DNA from: Desulfosalsimonas propionicica
GTDB taxonomy: Bacteria > Desulfobacterota > Desulfobacteria > Desulfobacterales > Desulfosalsimonadaceae
Reading direction: 5' to 3'
NCBI RefSeq assembly: GCF_013761005.1
Contig: NZ_JACDUS010000009.1
Location: 62,001-126,000, forward strand
DNA length: 64,000 nucleotides
Shown: positions 18,757 through 27,167 of the stretch, in pieces
Layout of the letters: each line of letters begins with the position of its first letter
How positions within the stretch are numbered: the stretch's first letter is position 1
Notes under the pieces: model-generated
What the model saw: the letters and a program-made list of their open reading frames with translations, nothing else
Database searches by the model: none
Told to the model about the DNA's origin: nothing
Translations under genes and position numbers: made by a program

Positions 18757-19659
18757 TCAGGTACGCAGTGCTGCTGCCAGCGCCCCTTCCAGCTCGGGGT
18801 ATTGAAATTCAAACCCGGCTTCCAAAAGCTGCGCCGGCACCGCGCGCTGGCTGTTTAACATCAGCTTTCCAAGCTCACCCATGGCCATCTTTAGCACAAA
18901 CCCGGGCACTCGCAGCACGGCCGGACGCCCCAGGACCCGCCCCAAAGTTTTGGCAAACGCCTGGTTGCGCACAGGATTGGGGGCGGTAAAGTTCACGGGC
19001 CCGGAAATATCGGAATTTTCAATCACAAAGGCCATGGCGCCAACCAGATCATCCATGTGAATCCAGGGCATCCAGTGGGTGCCGTCTGACATGGGGCCGC
19101 CCGCGAAAAACCGAAAAGACGGAAGCATGGCCGCAAGGGCGCCGCCGTCTTTTGCCATGACCAGGGCAAATCTGGGCAGAACCACCCGCACGCCCTTCTG
19201 CTGTGCGCCAAGCGCGGTATTTTCCCAGTCAATGCTGAGACGGGCCAGGAAATCATCGCCCGGCGGCGCGGTCTCATCGGCCAGGCGATCGCCCTTGTCT
19301 CCGTAATATCCCACCGCCGAGGTGCTGCACAACACCCCGGGCCGACCCTCGTCCATGGCCTCTACCAGATTTGTGGTGGTCTGGATCCGGCTGTCATAAA
19401 CGAGCTGTTTATATTTTTCCGTCCACCTGGAAAAAATATTTTTGCCCGCCAGGTTGACCACTGCATCGGCTTTGGCCACTGCATCCTGCCATGAGCCCGG
19501 CTTTGATGTATCGGCCCGGATATAATGGATGTTATCATCTTTGAACGATTCAGGCGGCTCGTTTCGATCCACGGCCGTGATGGTCCAGCCCCTCTGCAGA
19601 AAATCCCGGATCATATGCCGGGCCACAAAACCGGCAGCCCCGGTGATCAATACATTCAT
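18757..19659 (-). CDS. TIGR01777-family SDR epimerase-like protein
   Basis: A 300-residue extended SDR protein of the TIGR01777 (YfcH/SDR39U1) family. The NAD(P)-binding motif is GAAGFVARHM (7-16), and the family signatures VNLAGKNIFSRWTEKYKQLVYDSRIQTT, CSTSAVGYYGDKGD, and a C-terminal domain beginning RVPGFVLKMAMGELGKLMLNSQRAVPAQL are all present. The biochemical activity of the family is unknown, although roles in cell-division or peptidoglycan pathways are proposed for homologues. GGGAG lies six bases before the ATG. It precedes the copZ-like gene by 14 bp. Confidence 0.9.
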   Translation of the reverse strand: MNVLITGAAGFVARHMIRDFLQRGWTITAVDRNEPPESFKDDNIHYIRADTSKPGSWQDAVAKADAVVNLAGKNIFSRWTEKYKQLVYDSRIQTTTNLVEAMDEGRPGVLCSTSAVGYYGDKGDRLADETAPPGDDFLARLSIDWENTALGAQQKGVRVVLPRFALVMAKDGGALAAMLPSFRFFAGGPMSDGTHWMPWIHMDDLVGAMAFVIENSDISGPVNFTAPNPVRNQAFAKTLGRVLGRPAVLRVPGFVLKMAMGELGKLMLNSQRAVPAQLLEAGFEFQYPELEGALAAALRT

Positions 19660-19679
19660 ACCCGTCTCCCAAAAAAAAA

Positions 19680-20150
19680 TCAGGGCACAGCCAGAACAGC
19701 GGCGTTTTTAACCCCCTGGAGCACTTTCTGGGCCACACTGCCGAACAGAAAGTCCTGCAGGGACGAAACCCCTCTTCTGCCGATGATGACCACATCGTAA
19801 CCGGATTCGGCCTCGGAAATGATATCCCTTGCAACGCCGCTGGAGCGCCTGTTGATTTTGGTATGAACCTGCTCGTGATCAAATCCCGCCTCGATCAGGC
19901 ACCTGCGTGCCGCCTGGATTGCGGTTTCCACAAGCTCCCGCTTCTTGTCCTCAAGGGAGCAGAAGGCCTGCTGCTCGGACTTGAAATACGGGGTCAGTTC
20001 CGGGCTGTTCATGGCGCAAAGGGTGGAGCTGTCTTCAACAACGCTGAAAAGCGTGATTTTCGCATCCCGGAGAAAGTGATCCGCAGCAAACTGCACAGCA
20101 CGCATGGCGTTTTCGGAATCATCAAAGGAAATCAGTACTTTTTTTGCCAT
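19680..20150 (-). CDS. Universal stress protein, single domain
   Basis: A 156-residue UspA-fold protein. It starts KKVLISFDDSENAMRAVQFA, typical of the family, and ends with GYDVVIIGRRGVSSLQDFLFGSVAQKVLQG, in which the ATP-binding G-x2-G-x9-G-S/T motif (GRRGVSSLQDFLFGSV) is complete, so nucleotide binding is expected. Universal stress proteins act as stress or energy sensors with ill-defined partners. AGGAGG lies seven bases before the ATG. It is followed by an SDR gene 20 bp downstream and preceded by korB 97 bp away, so membership of either operon is uncertain. Confidence 0.9.
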   Translation of the reverse strand: MAKKVLISFDDSENAMRAVQFAADHFLRDAKITLFSVVEDSSTLCAMNSPELTPYFKSEQQAFCSLEDKKRELVETAIQAARRCLIEAGFDHEQVHTKINRRSSGVARDIISEAESGYDVVIIGRRGVSSLQDFLFGSVAQKVLQGVKNAAVLAVP

Positions 20151-20247
20151 TTCAAGGCCTCCTTTACTATGGCGGGGGTTTACGTTGAAGGTTTAAGATT
20201 CCCGGCTCAGGCAAAGGCCGGCGGATGCGACCGCTGCATACACCCAT

Positions 20248-21102
20248 TCATGCCTGATCCAGCAATGCCTGAACCTGTGCCGGATCATAGCGACGGGCGG
20301 CCAGGGGGCTGTCTGCCAGCCCGGGCACCCGATCGGCAAAACTGGCACGGTTCTTTTTGTAAAACAGACCCGTGGCCATCCGGTCACCGCCGGCCATTGC
20401 AAGGTCCATGGCCGCATTCCAATCATCTGTATCATGGCCCTGCTCGTTGATATCATAGACCCGCTTTTTATACCAGTCATAGGTATTAACCGTGTTAAAC
20501 GACACGCAAACCTGCATGATATCAATGACACTGAGCCCGCGGTAGTCCATGGCCTGACCGATGAGTCCGGCAAGCTGCTCCTTGTGGCCGCAGTAGGCCC
20601 GGGCCACAAAGCCCGCCCCCTGGGACAGGGCCAGTGCTGCGGGATTGAATGGGTCGCTTCTGACACCTTTTGGCTGGATTTTGGTGACAAAGCCCCGCTC
20701 TGAAGTGGGTGACGCCTGCCCCTTGGTCAGGCCGTAGACCCGATTGTCATGGATCAAAAGCGTCATATCCGGGTTTCGCCGGATGGCGGCCAGGAAATGA
20801 TTGCCCCCTTCGCCGTAACAGTCGCCGTCTCCCATGCTCACAAGGATGGGAAGTTCACAGTTGGCCACATAGGCGCCTGTGGCCAGCGGCAGAGCCCGGC
20901 CGTGGAGGCCGTGGAAAAAATTGCACCGCAAAAAATGCGGGGTTTTTCCGGCCTGGCCGATGCCGGAGATCATCAAAACATCTTCCGGAACCAGCCCCTG
21001 ATCGGCCAAACCCTGTTTTAAAGCCTCCAGGATGGGAAAATTGCCGCAGCCCGGGCACCACTTGTTTTCATAATCGCAATGAAAAGCGCTTACATCAACC
21101 AT
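20248..21102 (-). CDS. korB: 2-oxoacid:ferredoxin oxidoreductase beta subunit
   Basis: A 284-residue beta subunit that binds thiamine diphosphate and an Fe-S cluster. KWCPGCGNFPIL near the N-terminus supplies the first cluster cysteines. The TPP motif is GDGDCYGEGGNHF, ending about 30 residues later at LLIHDNRVYGLTKGQ. Together with korA it oxidises a 2-oxoacid (2-oxoglutarate, or possibly pyruvate or a branched-chain 2-oxoacid) to its acyl-CoA, with ferredoxin as acceptor. The ATG at 21102 follows AGGAGG by six bases; a TTG three bases earlier is unlikely. It overlaps the korA stop by 8 bp, so the subunits are translationally coupled. Substrate specificity is not fixed by the sequence. Confidence 0.93.
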   Translation of the reverse strand: MVDVSAFHCDYENKWCPGCGNFPILEALKQGLADQGLVPEDVLMISGIGQAGKTPHFLRCNFFHGLHGRALPLATGAYVANCELPILVSMGDGDCYGEGGNHFLAAIRRNPDMTLLIHDNRVYGLTKGQASPTSERGFVTKIQPKGVRSDPFNPAALALSQGAGFVARAYCGHKEQLAGLIGQAMDYRGLSVIDIMQVCVSFNTVNTYDWYKKRVYDINEQGHDTDDWNAAMDLAMAGGDRMATGLFYKKNRASFADRVPGLADSPLAARRYDPAQVQALLDQA

Positions 21103-22807
21103 CAATGGCCTCCTCAGCAGCCTTTACCCGCCGGGCGATCTCAAAGGGGAAAAAGGGGCGGCCGTCGTATTTCAGTACCGCCTGATAACATTTCAGCCCG
21201 GTTTTCTCCCGGATAAGCCCGCCGAGCTGGGCGGAAACATTTTGCTCCACCATGTAGAAGCGTTCACAGCGGCCAAGGATCTCTTCTGCCGCCTGCTGCG
21301 GAAAGGGCCAGATATCGGTGAAATAAACCCCTCCGGCATCCATGCCTTCAGCTCTCAGCATCTCAACACTTTCGCCGATGGCCCCGGCAGCAGATCCCCA
21401 GCCCACCAAAAGGACACGGCTGTCGGGATAATCTGTCCGCGGCGGACGCATTTCCCCTTCCATGGCGGCCAGTTTTCGAAAGCGCTTGTCCACCTGGCCG
21501 ATGCGATCCGGGATGGTTTCGCTGATGTGACCGTCCTGCTGGTGTTCGTTTCCACTGACCATGACCAGGGCTTGTCCCGCGCAGGGCAGCGCCCGGGGAG
21601 AAATCCCGGAATCGGTGATTTCATAGCGCCTGTAAGCTTTCGGATCATCCATGTCCGCATCCGTAACAATGTGGCAATCAATGGATTCAGGTGCGTTCAG
21701 GGGCTTTTGGGCAATGTTGACGGAATCGTTGAAATACTGATCCGTCAGCACAACAGCGGGCACCTGGTACTTGTCTGCCAGGGCAAAGGCCCGGCCCATG
21801 GTTTCAAACCCGTCATCCAGGCTTGTCGGGGCCAAAACAAACCTGGGAAACTCGTCCTGGGCTGCATGGAGCACAAATCGAAGATCCGCCTGGGCCGTTC
21901 TCGTGGGAAGGCCCGTAGCCGGGCCGGGCCGCTGGGAATTGACAATCACCATCGGGGTTTCCGTGATGCCGGCAAGCCCCAGGCCTTCGGTCATAAGCGC
22001 AAATCCGCCGCCTGACGTGGCGGTCATGGACCGCACCCCGGCAAATGAGGCCCCGATGACCATGTTGGCCGCGGCGATCTCGTCTTCTGCCTGCTCCACT
22101 ACCAGCGGGGCCCGGCCTTCAAAGCCGGTGAGGCCGGCCATGATGCCGGTGGCCGGAGACATCGGATAAAACGCCGCAAACCGGCAGTCTGATGCCAGTG
22201 CCCCCAGGGCAAGGATTTGTGCGCCGGACAGCAATTTTCCGGCCGGTTTTTTCTCCGGCCAGGCAAAGGCCGGTGCAAAATCGATTTCCGCCACTGCCTG
22301 TGCCCCGGTTTGCGCGGCATTGAGGTTGTTTTCCAGAACCCCGGCTTTTTTGGCCTGAAACTGTTTTTTCAAAACCCTTTCCAGAAGACTGTCCGGCGCG
22401 CCCAGCAAAGCCAGGCAGGCACCTGCGGCAACAGTGTTGGCCATGATGGCCCCGCCGGCCTTGCGGGCCATATCGGTCACTGCTATGGACACAACATTGC
22501 TGCCGGCATCTGCCTCCTGGCTGTCAAAAATGGCCAGGCCGTCTTCTGCCAGCTCAGACAGGTGCATGTCCAGGGTCCTGGGGCTCAGGGCCACAAGCAA
22601 ATGCACCCGGTGGTCCGGTGCGGTCACTGGCCTGTCGCTGATGCGCAGCTGCAAAAAGCTGTGGCCGCCCCGGATACGAGATTCAAAGTCATTTACACCC
22701 AGAACATAAAGGCCGCATCCATGGCAGACATGGGCCAGCAGGTCTCCGACCGTCTGAATCCCCTGTCCGGCTTCGCCGCCGACTTTCACTGTCACATCTA
22801 TACCCAT
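21095..22807 (-). CDS. korA: 2-oxoacid:ferredoxin oxidoreductase alpha subunit (gamma-alpha fusion)
   Basis: A 570-residue subunit in which the gamma domain (residues 1 to about 180, beginning VTVKVGGEAGQGIQTVGDLLA) is fused to the alpha domain (from about 190). The pyrimidine-binding alpha domain shows FYPMSPATGIMAGL, EQAEDEIAAANMVIGASFAGVRSMTATSGGGFALMTEGLG and ETPMVIVNSQRPGPATGLPTR, the usual KorA pattern. Such two-subunit enzymes are typical of 2-oxoglutarate-type oxidoreductases of anaerobes. No separate ferredoxin delta subunit is visible. GGAGGAGACA precedes the ATG. A thiol peroxidase is encoded 30 bp upstream, which may help protect the oxygen-sensitive enzyme (inference). Confidence 0.93.
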   Translation of the reverse strand: MGIDVTVKVGGEAGQGIQTVGDLLAHVCHGCGLYVLGVNDFESRIRGGHSFLQLRISDRPVTAPDHRVHLLVALSPRTLDMHLSELAEDGLAIFDSQEADAGSNVVSIAVTDMARKAGGAIMANTVAAGACLALLGAPDSLLERVLKKQFQAKKAGVLENNLNAAQTGAQAVAEIDFAPAFAWPEKKPAGKLLSGAQILALGALASDCRFAAFYPMSPATGIMAGLTGFEGRAPLVVEQAEDEIAAANMVIGASFAGVRSMTATSGGGFALMTEGLGLAGITETPMVIVNSQRPGPATGLPTRTAQADLRFVLHAAQDEFPRFVLAPTSLDDGFETMGRAFALADKYQVPAVVLTDQYFNDSVNIAQKPLNAPESIDCHIVTDADMDDPKAYRRYEITDSGISPRALPCAGQALVMVSGNEHQQDGHISETIPDRIGQVDKRFRKLAAMEGEMRPPRTDYPDSRVLLVGWGSAAGAIGESVEMLRAEGMDAGGVYFTDIWPFPQQAAEEILGRCERFYMVEQNVSAQLGGLIREKTGLKCYQAVLKYDGRPFFPFEIARRVKAAEEAIDG

Positions 22808-22837
22808 TGTCTCCTCCGGACCCGGCCGGTCCTTGTC

Positions 22838-23452
22838 CTAAATTTTCCCGGCCCGTCCGTCATCGCAGGCATCGTCTGTATCATCAAACCGGGCATGCTC
22901 GCCAACCGGCATCTTGGTGCAGACATCTTCAAACGAGGTATTCTTGTCCATGGTGCGCACGGCCTCCAGAACCGAGTCATAATCCGGCTCCTGACCGATC
23001 TCCGGCACCTGCTGGGTGTAGAGCACCCGTCCGTTTTCGTCGATGACCACCACTGCCCGCGACAGCAGTCCGGCCAGAGCACTGTCTGTTATGCGCGCCC
23101 CGTAGCGGTCCCCGAAATCCAGACTGCGAAGCTCGGCCAGGGAAATAACCGCATCCAGCCCCTCTTTGTCCACAAACCGCTGGTGGGCAAAGGGCAGATC
23201 CCGGGAGATGCAAAGCACGGCCGTGTTGTCCAGGCTGTGGGCCGCTTCATTGAACCGGCGCACGGATTCGGCGCACACCATTGTCTCAATGCTCGGAAAA
23301 ATATTTAAAATCACCTTTTTGCCTGACAGATCCGCCAGGGACAAATCAGTGAGATCGGTTTTGGTGAGCACAAAATCCGGTGCCGGCTGCCCGAGTTCGG
23401 GCAGTTCGCCATTGGTCTGAACCGGGTTTCCTTTAAATGTGATATTGGCCAT
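22838..23452 (-). CDS. tpx: Thiol peroxidase (Tpx/2-Cys peroxiredoxin) with C-terminal extension
   Basis: A 204-residue atypical 2-Cys peroxiredoxin that reduces hydrogen and organic peroxides using thioredoxin. The peroxidatic cysteine lies in NIFPSIETMVCAESVRRFN and the resolving cysteine in LCISRDLPFAHQRF, both correct for Tpx; the usual TPVC is changed to TMVC. The normal Tpx domain ends near residue 165 (EIGQEPDYDSVLEAV). About 35 extra residues follow, acidic and with two more cysteines (SFEDVCTKMP, DACDDG), which is not typical. AGGAGG lies five bases before the ATG at 23452; an upstream start would add eight non-family residues. It precedes korA by 30 bp and may share its mRNA. Confidence 0.9.
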   Translation of the reverse strand: MANITFKGNPVQTNGELPELGQPAPDFVLTKTDLTDLSLADLSGKKVILNIFPSIETMVCAESVRRFNEAAHSLDNTAVLCISRDLPFAHQRFVDKEGLDAVISLAELRSLDFGDRYGARITDSALAGLLSRAVVVIDENGRVLYTQQVPEIGQEPDYDSVLEAVRTMDKNTSFEDVCTKMPVGEHARFDDTDDACDDGRAGKI

Positions 23453-23550
23453 GGCCGCCTCCTTATTGGGTTTCATTTCGTTTAGAAAAAGGGTTTCCCC
23501 GCATCGTTTTTACAATATAAGCATGGCAGGCGGCCAATGCATCCAAAAGC

Positions 23551-25218
23551 CTACATCAAAAGGATCTTTTCAGTGGCGGCCAGGTAGGTGCGAAAACCCC
23601 CGGCCAGATTAGCGGCTGAAAAACCATTTTGAATCAGCATCTTATAGGCCAGATAGGAGCGCATGCCCACGGCGCAATAAGCCACATGGGTTTTGTTTCT
23701 GTCCAGTTCGCCCATCCGGTCGCGCAGTTCATCCACGGGAATATGCACGGCCCCGTCAATGGTGCCCGAAGTCCTGACCTCGATTTTGGTGCGCACATCC
23801 AGCAGAACCATTTTTTCCGGATCAAGCCCGGCCACCTCATTCCAATTGATTTTTTCCAAATCCTTTTTGATCAGGTTGGCGCCCACGTATCCGGCCATGT
23901 TCACCGGGTCCTTGGCCGAACCATATGGCGGGGCATAGCACAGATCCAGCTCTTCTAAGTCAAAAACCGTCAGTCCGGCATAAATGGCCGTGGCCAGAAC
24001 ATCAATGCGCTTGTCCACCCCGACCTTGCCCACGGCCTGGGCGCCCAGAAGCCGGCCGGTACCGGGGCTGAAAAGCAGTTTCACCGCCATGGTCTCAGCA
24101 CCCGGGTAATAGCCCGCATGGGAACCCGAATGGGTGTAAGCGGCTGTATAGGGAATATTTTCCGCTTTCAGGGTTTTTTCGTTTAACCCGGCTGACGCGG
24201 CCGTGTGCTCAAAGACCTGAACCGCACTGGTGCCAATGGTGCCCCGGAAAACCGAAAGTCTTCCCATGACATTGTCTGCTGCAATACGGCCCTGCTTGTT
24301 GGCCGGGCCGGCCAGGGGAATGAGCACGGGTTTTCCGGTGAGCCGGTGGCGCATCTCCACGGCATCGCCCACGGCATATATGTGGGGATCCGAAGTACGC
24401 AGGGTGTCGTCCACGCAAATGCCGCCGCTGTTGCCAAGGGTCAGGCCGGCCTTGCGGGCCAGGCCGGTTTCCGGACGCACGCCGATTGACAAAATCACCA
24501 TGTCGCAGTCAATCTCATGACCGCTTTCGGTCTGCACGGTTATGGCTGCGCCGTTTTGCTTCAGCGCGGCCACCCCGTCGCCGAACCGGCAGTCCACCTT
24601 TTTTTCAATCATGTGCGCCTGCACCAGCGCTGCCATTTCATAATCAAGCGGCGGCATCACCTGGTCCATTTTCTCCACCATGGTGATCTGCACGCCCCGA
24701 AAGACCAGGTTTTCAATCATTTCCAGGCCGATAAATCCGCCGCCCACCACCACGGCGCGCTCTGGCTGGTTTTCATCCACGTATGCCTTGATCCGGTCGG
24801 TGTCGGGAATGTTTCTGAGGGTAAAGACATTGTCCAGGTCCACGCCTTCAAAAGGCGGACGGATGGGTTCTGCGCCCGGGGAGAGAATCAGCTTTCCGTA
24901 GAATTCCCGGTACTGCTCGCCGGTTTCACGATTTAAGACCACCACCTGCCGGTTGTCCCGGTCAATATCGACAACCTCGGAGTTGGGCCGCACATCCACA
25001 TTATACCGTTTTGAAAAAGACTCGGCATCTGTGACCAGCAGATCATCGCGCTTTTTGATTACCTCGCCGATGTAATACGGCAGGCCGCAGTTGGCAAAAG
25101 AGATATAGGGACCGCGCTCCAAAACGATGATCTGAGCGGTTTCATTCAACCGCCGGGCCCGGGCCGCAGCAGTGGCGCCGCCTGCGACACCGCCGACAAT
25201 AACCAGTTTGTCTGTCAT
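23551..25218 (-). CDS. CoA-disulfide reductase-type flavoprotein with rhodanese domain
   Basis: A 555-residue fusion of a pyridine-nucleotide-disulfide oxidoreductase and a rhodanese domain (CoADR-RHD/NPSR-like). The FAD site is VGGVAGGATAAARARR at the start, the single redox cysteine is Cys44 in SFANCGLPYY, the NAD(P)H motif is VVVGGGFIGLEM near 165, and the second FAD motif is IYAVGDAVEM. The rhodanese domain (from about 465) carries the catalytic loop CAVGMRS with Cys515. Such enzymes reduce CoA disulfide or CoA persulfide and polysulfide, connecting sulfur and redox homeostasis. AAAGGAGG precedes the ATG. Monocistronic context is likely: 98 bp to tpx and 141 bp from yedF. Confidence 0.93.
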   Translation of the reverse strand: MTDKLVIVGGVAGGATAAARARRLNETAQIIVLERGPYISFANCGLPYYIGEVIKKRDDLLVTDAESFSKRYNVDVRPNSEVVDIDRDNRQVVVLNRETGEQYREFYGKLILSPGAEPIRPPFEGVDLDNVFTLRNIPDTDRIKAYVDENQPERAVVVGGGFIGLEMIENLVFRGVQITMVEKMDQVMPPLDYEMAALVQAHMIEKKVDCRFGDGVAALKQNGAAITVQTESGHEIDCDMVILSIGVRPETGLARKAGLTLGNSGGICVDDTLRTSDPHIYAVGDAVEMRHRLTGKPVLIPLAGPANKQGRIAADNVMGRLSVFRGTIGTSAVQVFEHTAASAGLNEKTLKAENIPYTAAYTHSGSHAGYYPGAETMAVKLLFSPGTGRLLGAQAVGKVGVDKRIDVLATAIYAGLTVFDLEELDLCYAPPYGSAKDPVNMAGYVGANLIKKDLEKINWNEVAGLDPEKMVLLDVRTKIEVRTSGTIDGAVHIPVDELRDRMGELDRNKTHVAYCAVGMRSYLAYKMLIQNGFSAANLAGGFRTYLAATEKILLM

Positions 25219-25359
25219 AAAACCGCCTCCTTTGAAAAAAGCGCATTGCTTTGTCCAAACTTTGATTTGCGTGAAAGGATGTTACTGAGTCGCTTTCGCC
25301 AAAATATAAAATTTAATCATAATCAGCGGCAAATCAATGGGGGCTCTCTGTCGGGGTTA

Positions 25360-25980
25360 TCAAATGTTGATGACCTGGTCGGCCAGCTGCATGGCAGTGA
25401 CAATATCTAACATGTTGGTGGTCTGGCCCGCCTGCTTGTGCTCCAGCAGACCATAGTGGTCCAGGCAGGTGCCGCAGACCAGCACGGCAAGCCCGTCTTT
25501 TTCCAGCTGCTGCAGAGCGGAAAGCACCTCGGAGCCGGTCACCGCAAGCCGGACCCCGTTGTTGACCAGCACCAGGCGCCACAGCTCCGGGCCCATTTCA
25601 TCTAATGTATTGACAAAATTGGTCATGAGCTTTTTGCCCAGGACGTCGTCGCCGTAGCCCATCCGGTCTGTGGTGATCATTACCATGATCTTTTTTTCCG
25701 GCTTTTGCCCGGCCTCTTGCGCGGGGCCGGGCAAATCCGTAACCTCCGCAGACGCCTGAGCGTCCTGACCGCTTCGGGTGCCCGTCACCCGGAAACCGTC
25801 TTCTGTGTTTTCCACGGTTGCTTCATAGGCTTTTGAGGCAAAAAAACGGCTCACATTCTGGCAGGCCGCTTCGTTGTCCACATGCACGGTCAGGGTATCA
25901 GGGGCCTCGGCCGCAATGACCTGCCGGGTCATGAGCACGGGTGCCGGGCACGCCTGTTTTCTGCAATCGAGTTCTTTCAT
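25360..25980 (-). CDS. yedF: Selenium-metabolism sulfurtransferase-like protein YedF
   Basis: A 206-residue two-domain protein. Residues 1-75 form a TusA-like domain with the CPAPVL motif (Cys11) after LDCRKQA. Residues 95-206 form a DsrE-like domain with KKIMVMITTDRMGYGDDVLGKKLMTNFVNTL and cysteines in LVCGTCLDHYGL. This arrangement is that of TIGR03527 YedF, found mainly in genomes with selenophosphate synthetase and thought to act in selenium trafficking. The linker is Ala/Gln/Pro-rich. GGAGG lies five bases before the ATG. It is divergent from a LysR regulator of the selenium-linked type, with 218 bp between them. Confidence 0.92.
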   Translation of the reverse strand: MKELDCRKQACPAPVLMTRQVIAAEAPDTLTVHVDNEAACQNVSRFFASKAYEATVENTEDGFRVTGTRSGQDAQASAEVTDLPGPAQEAGQKPEKKIMVMITTDRMGYGDDVLGKKLMTNFVNTLDEMGPELWRLVLVNNGVRLAVTGSEVLSALQQLEKDGLAVLVCGTCLDHYGLLEHKQAGQTTNMLDIVTAMQLADQVINI

Positions 25981-26198
25981 TCAGACCTCCGTTTCAGCGC
26001 ACAGGACAAATTGCGTTTTATTTTGGCCTGTGCTAATTTTCACAAAAACCAATCACATCGCTTGACTTTTATTAGGAATGGCTGCAGGGCTTGCTTAACG
26101 TGTATGCAATGTAAGTCCGGCAGGGCGTGTGCGGCAAATTGCAAATTCTGATGGATTTGCTTAAAACAATTGAAAAAATCTATGGAAGCGATTATCAC

Positions 26199-27104
26199 AT
26201 GGATCTCTGGCAGCTCAAAATTTTTAAAAAGGTCATTGACCTGGAGGGCTTTTCCCGGGCAGCCGAAGCCATCCACCTCACCCAGCCCACGGTGAGCAGC
26301 CATATCCGGGATTTGGAAGCCCACTTCGGCTGCCGGTTAATCGACCGGATGGGCAAAACCGCCAAGCCCACCCGGGCCGGAGAACTGCTGTATGAATATG
26401 CCGACCGGATGCTGGGCCTGGCAGCGGAAACCGAAAGCGCGGTGGCCGAATTTCTGGGTCATATCAGCGGCCAAATCGCCATTGGCGGCAGCACCATTCC
26501 GGGCGGCTATATTCTGCCCCGGCAGATCGGCGGCTTTACCCGCACTTACCCGGAGGTGCGCATCCGCCTTCATGTCAGCGACACCCGACAGATCATTGAT
26601 GACGTGCTGGCCGGCCGGCTGGATTTCGGCATGGTGGGCGCGGAAGCCGAAACCGATCGAATTGTCCAGAAGGCACTGATCCGGGATGAAATGCGGCTGA
26701 TTGTGCGGACCGATCATCCCTGGGCCGATCGCAGGGAAATCGAACTGGACCGGCTCTGCAGCCAGCCCTTTTTGCTCCGGGAACCCGGATCCGGCACAAG
26801 AAAATCCCTGGAAAAGCAGCTGGCCCGGGCCGGGTTCAATATGGACAGCTTCACGGTAGCAGCTGAACTGGGCAGCACAGCCGCGGTGATCCAGGGCATC
26901 AAAAGCGGCATGGGCATCTCCATTCTGTCCCCCATTGCCGTGGAAGACGAACTCAAATCCGGGTCATTGAAAGCCCTGTCTGTAACCGGGCTGGATCTCT
27001 CCCGGCACTTTTACCTCACCACCCGCCGGGAGCGCACCCCGTCGCCGGCTGCCCGGGCGCTGATGGATTACCTGGAAAAACAGATGGCCCCGGAAGGCCT
27101 ATAA
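26199..27104 (+). CDS. LysR-family regulator, selenium-metabolism-associated type
   Basis: A 301-residue LysR regulator. The winged helix-turn-helix is at 1-62 (MDLWQLKIFKKVIDLEGFSRAAEAIHLTQPTVSSHIRDLE), followed by the effector-binding domain with IAIGGSTIPGGYILPRQIGGF and GMGISILSPIAVEDELKSG. The MDLWQL start and HLTQPTVSSHIRDLE are characteristic of the LysR subgroup found next to yedF in selenium-using anaerobes, and that is the arrangement here. The ATG at 26199 matches the family N-terminus; an upstream in-frame start would add 24 non-family residues. The ribosome site is weak (GGAAGCG). It probably regulates yedF and itself from the shared 218-bp intergenic region. Confidence 0.9.
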   Translation: MDLWQLKIFKKVIDLEGFSRAAEAIHLTQPTVSSHIRDLEAHFGCRLIDRMGKTAKPTRAGELLYEYADRMLGLAAETESAVAEFLGHISGQIAIGGSTIPGGYILPRQIGGFTRTYPEVRIRLHVSDTRQIIDDVLAGRLDFGMVGAEAETDRIVQKALIRDEMRLIVRTDHPWADRREIELDRLCSQPFLLREPGSGTRKSLEKQLARAGFNMDSFTVAAELGSTAAVIQGIKSGMGISILSPIAVEDELKSGSLKALSVTGLDLSRHFYLTTRRERTPSPAARALMDYLEKQMAPEGL

Positions 27105-27167
27105 GTCATCAGTAAGAAAGATATAAAAGCCTGCTTTCATATCGGACTTATCGGGCCCTTATCGCGC

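Noticed and set aside
22838-22960. Frameshift as explanation of the Tpx C-terminal tail
   Set aside because: The tail is in frame and ends normally, and no alternative frame continues the family; without reads the longer form is kept.
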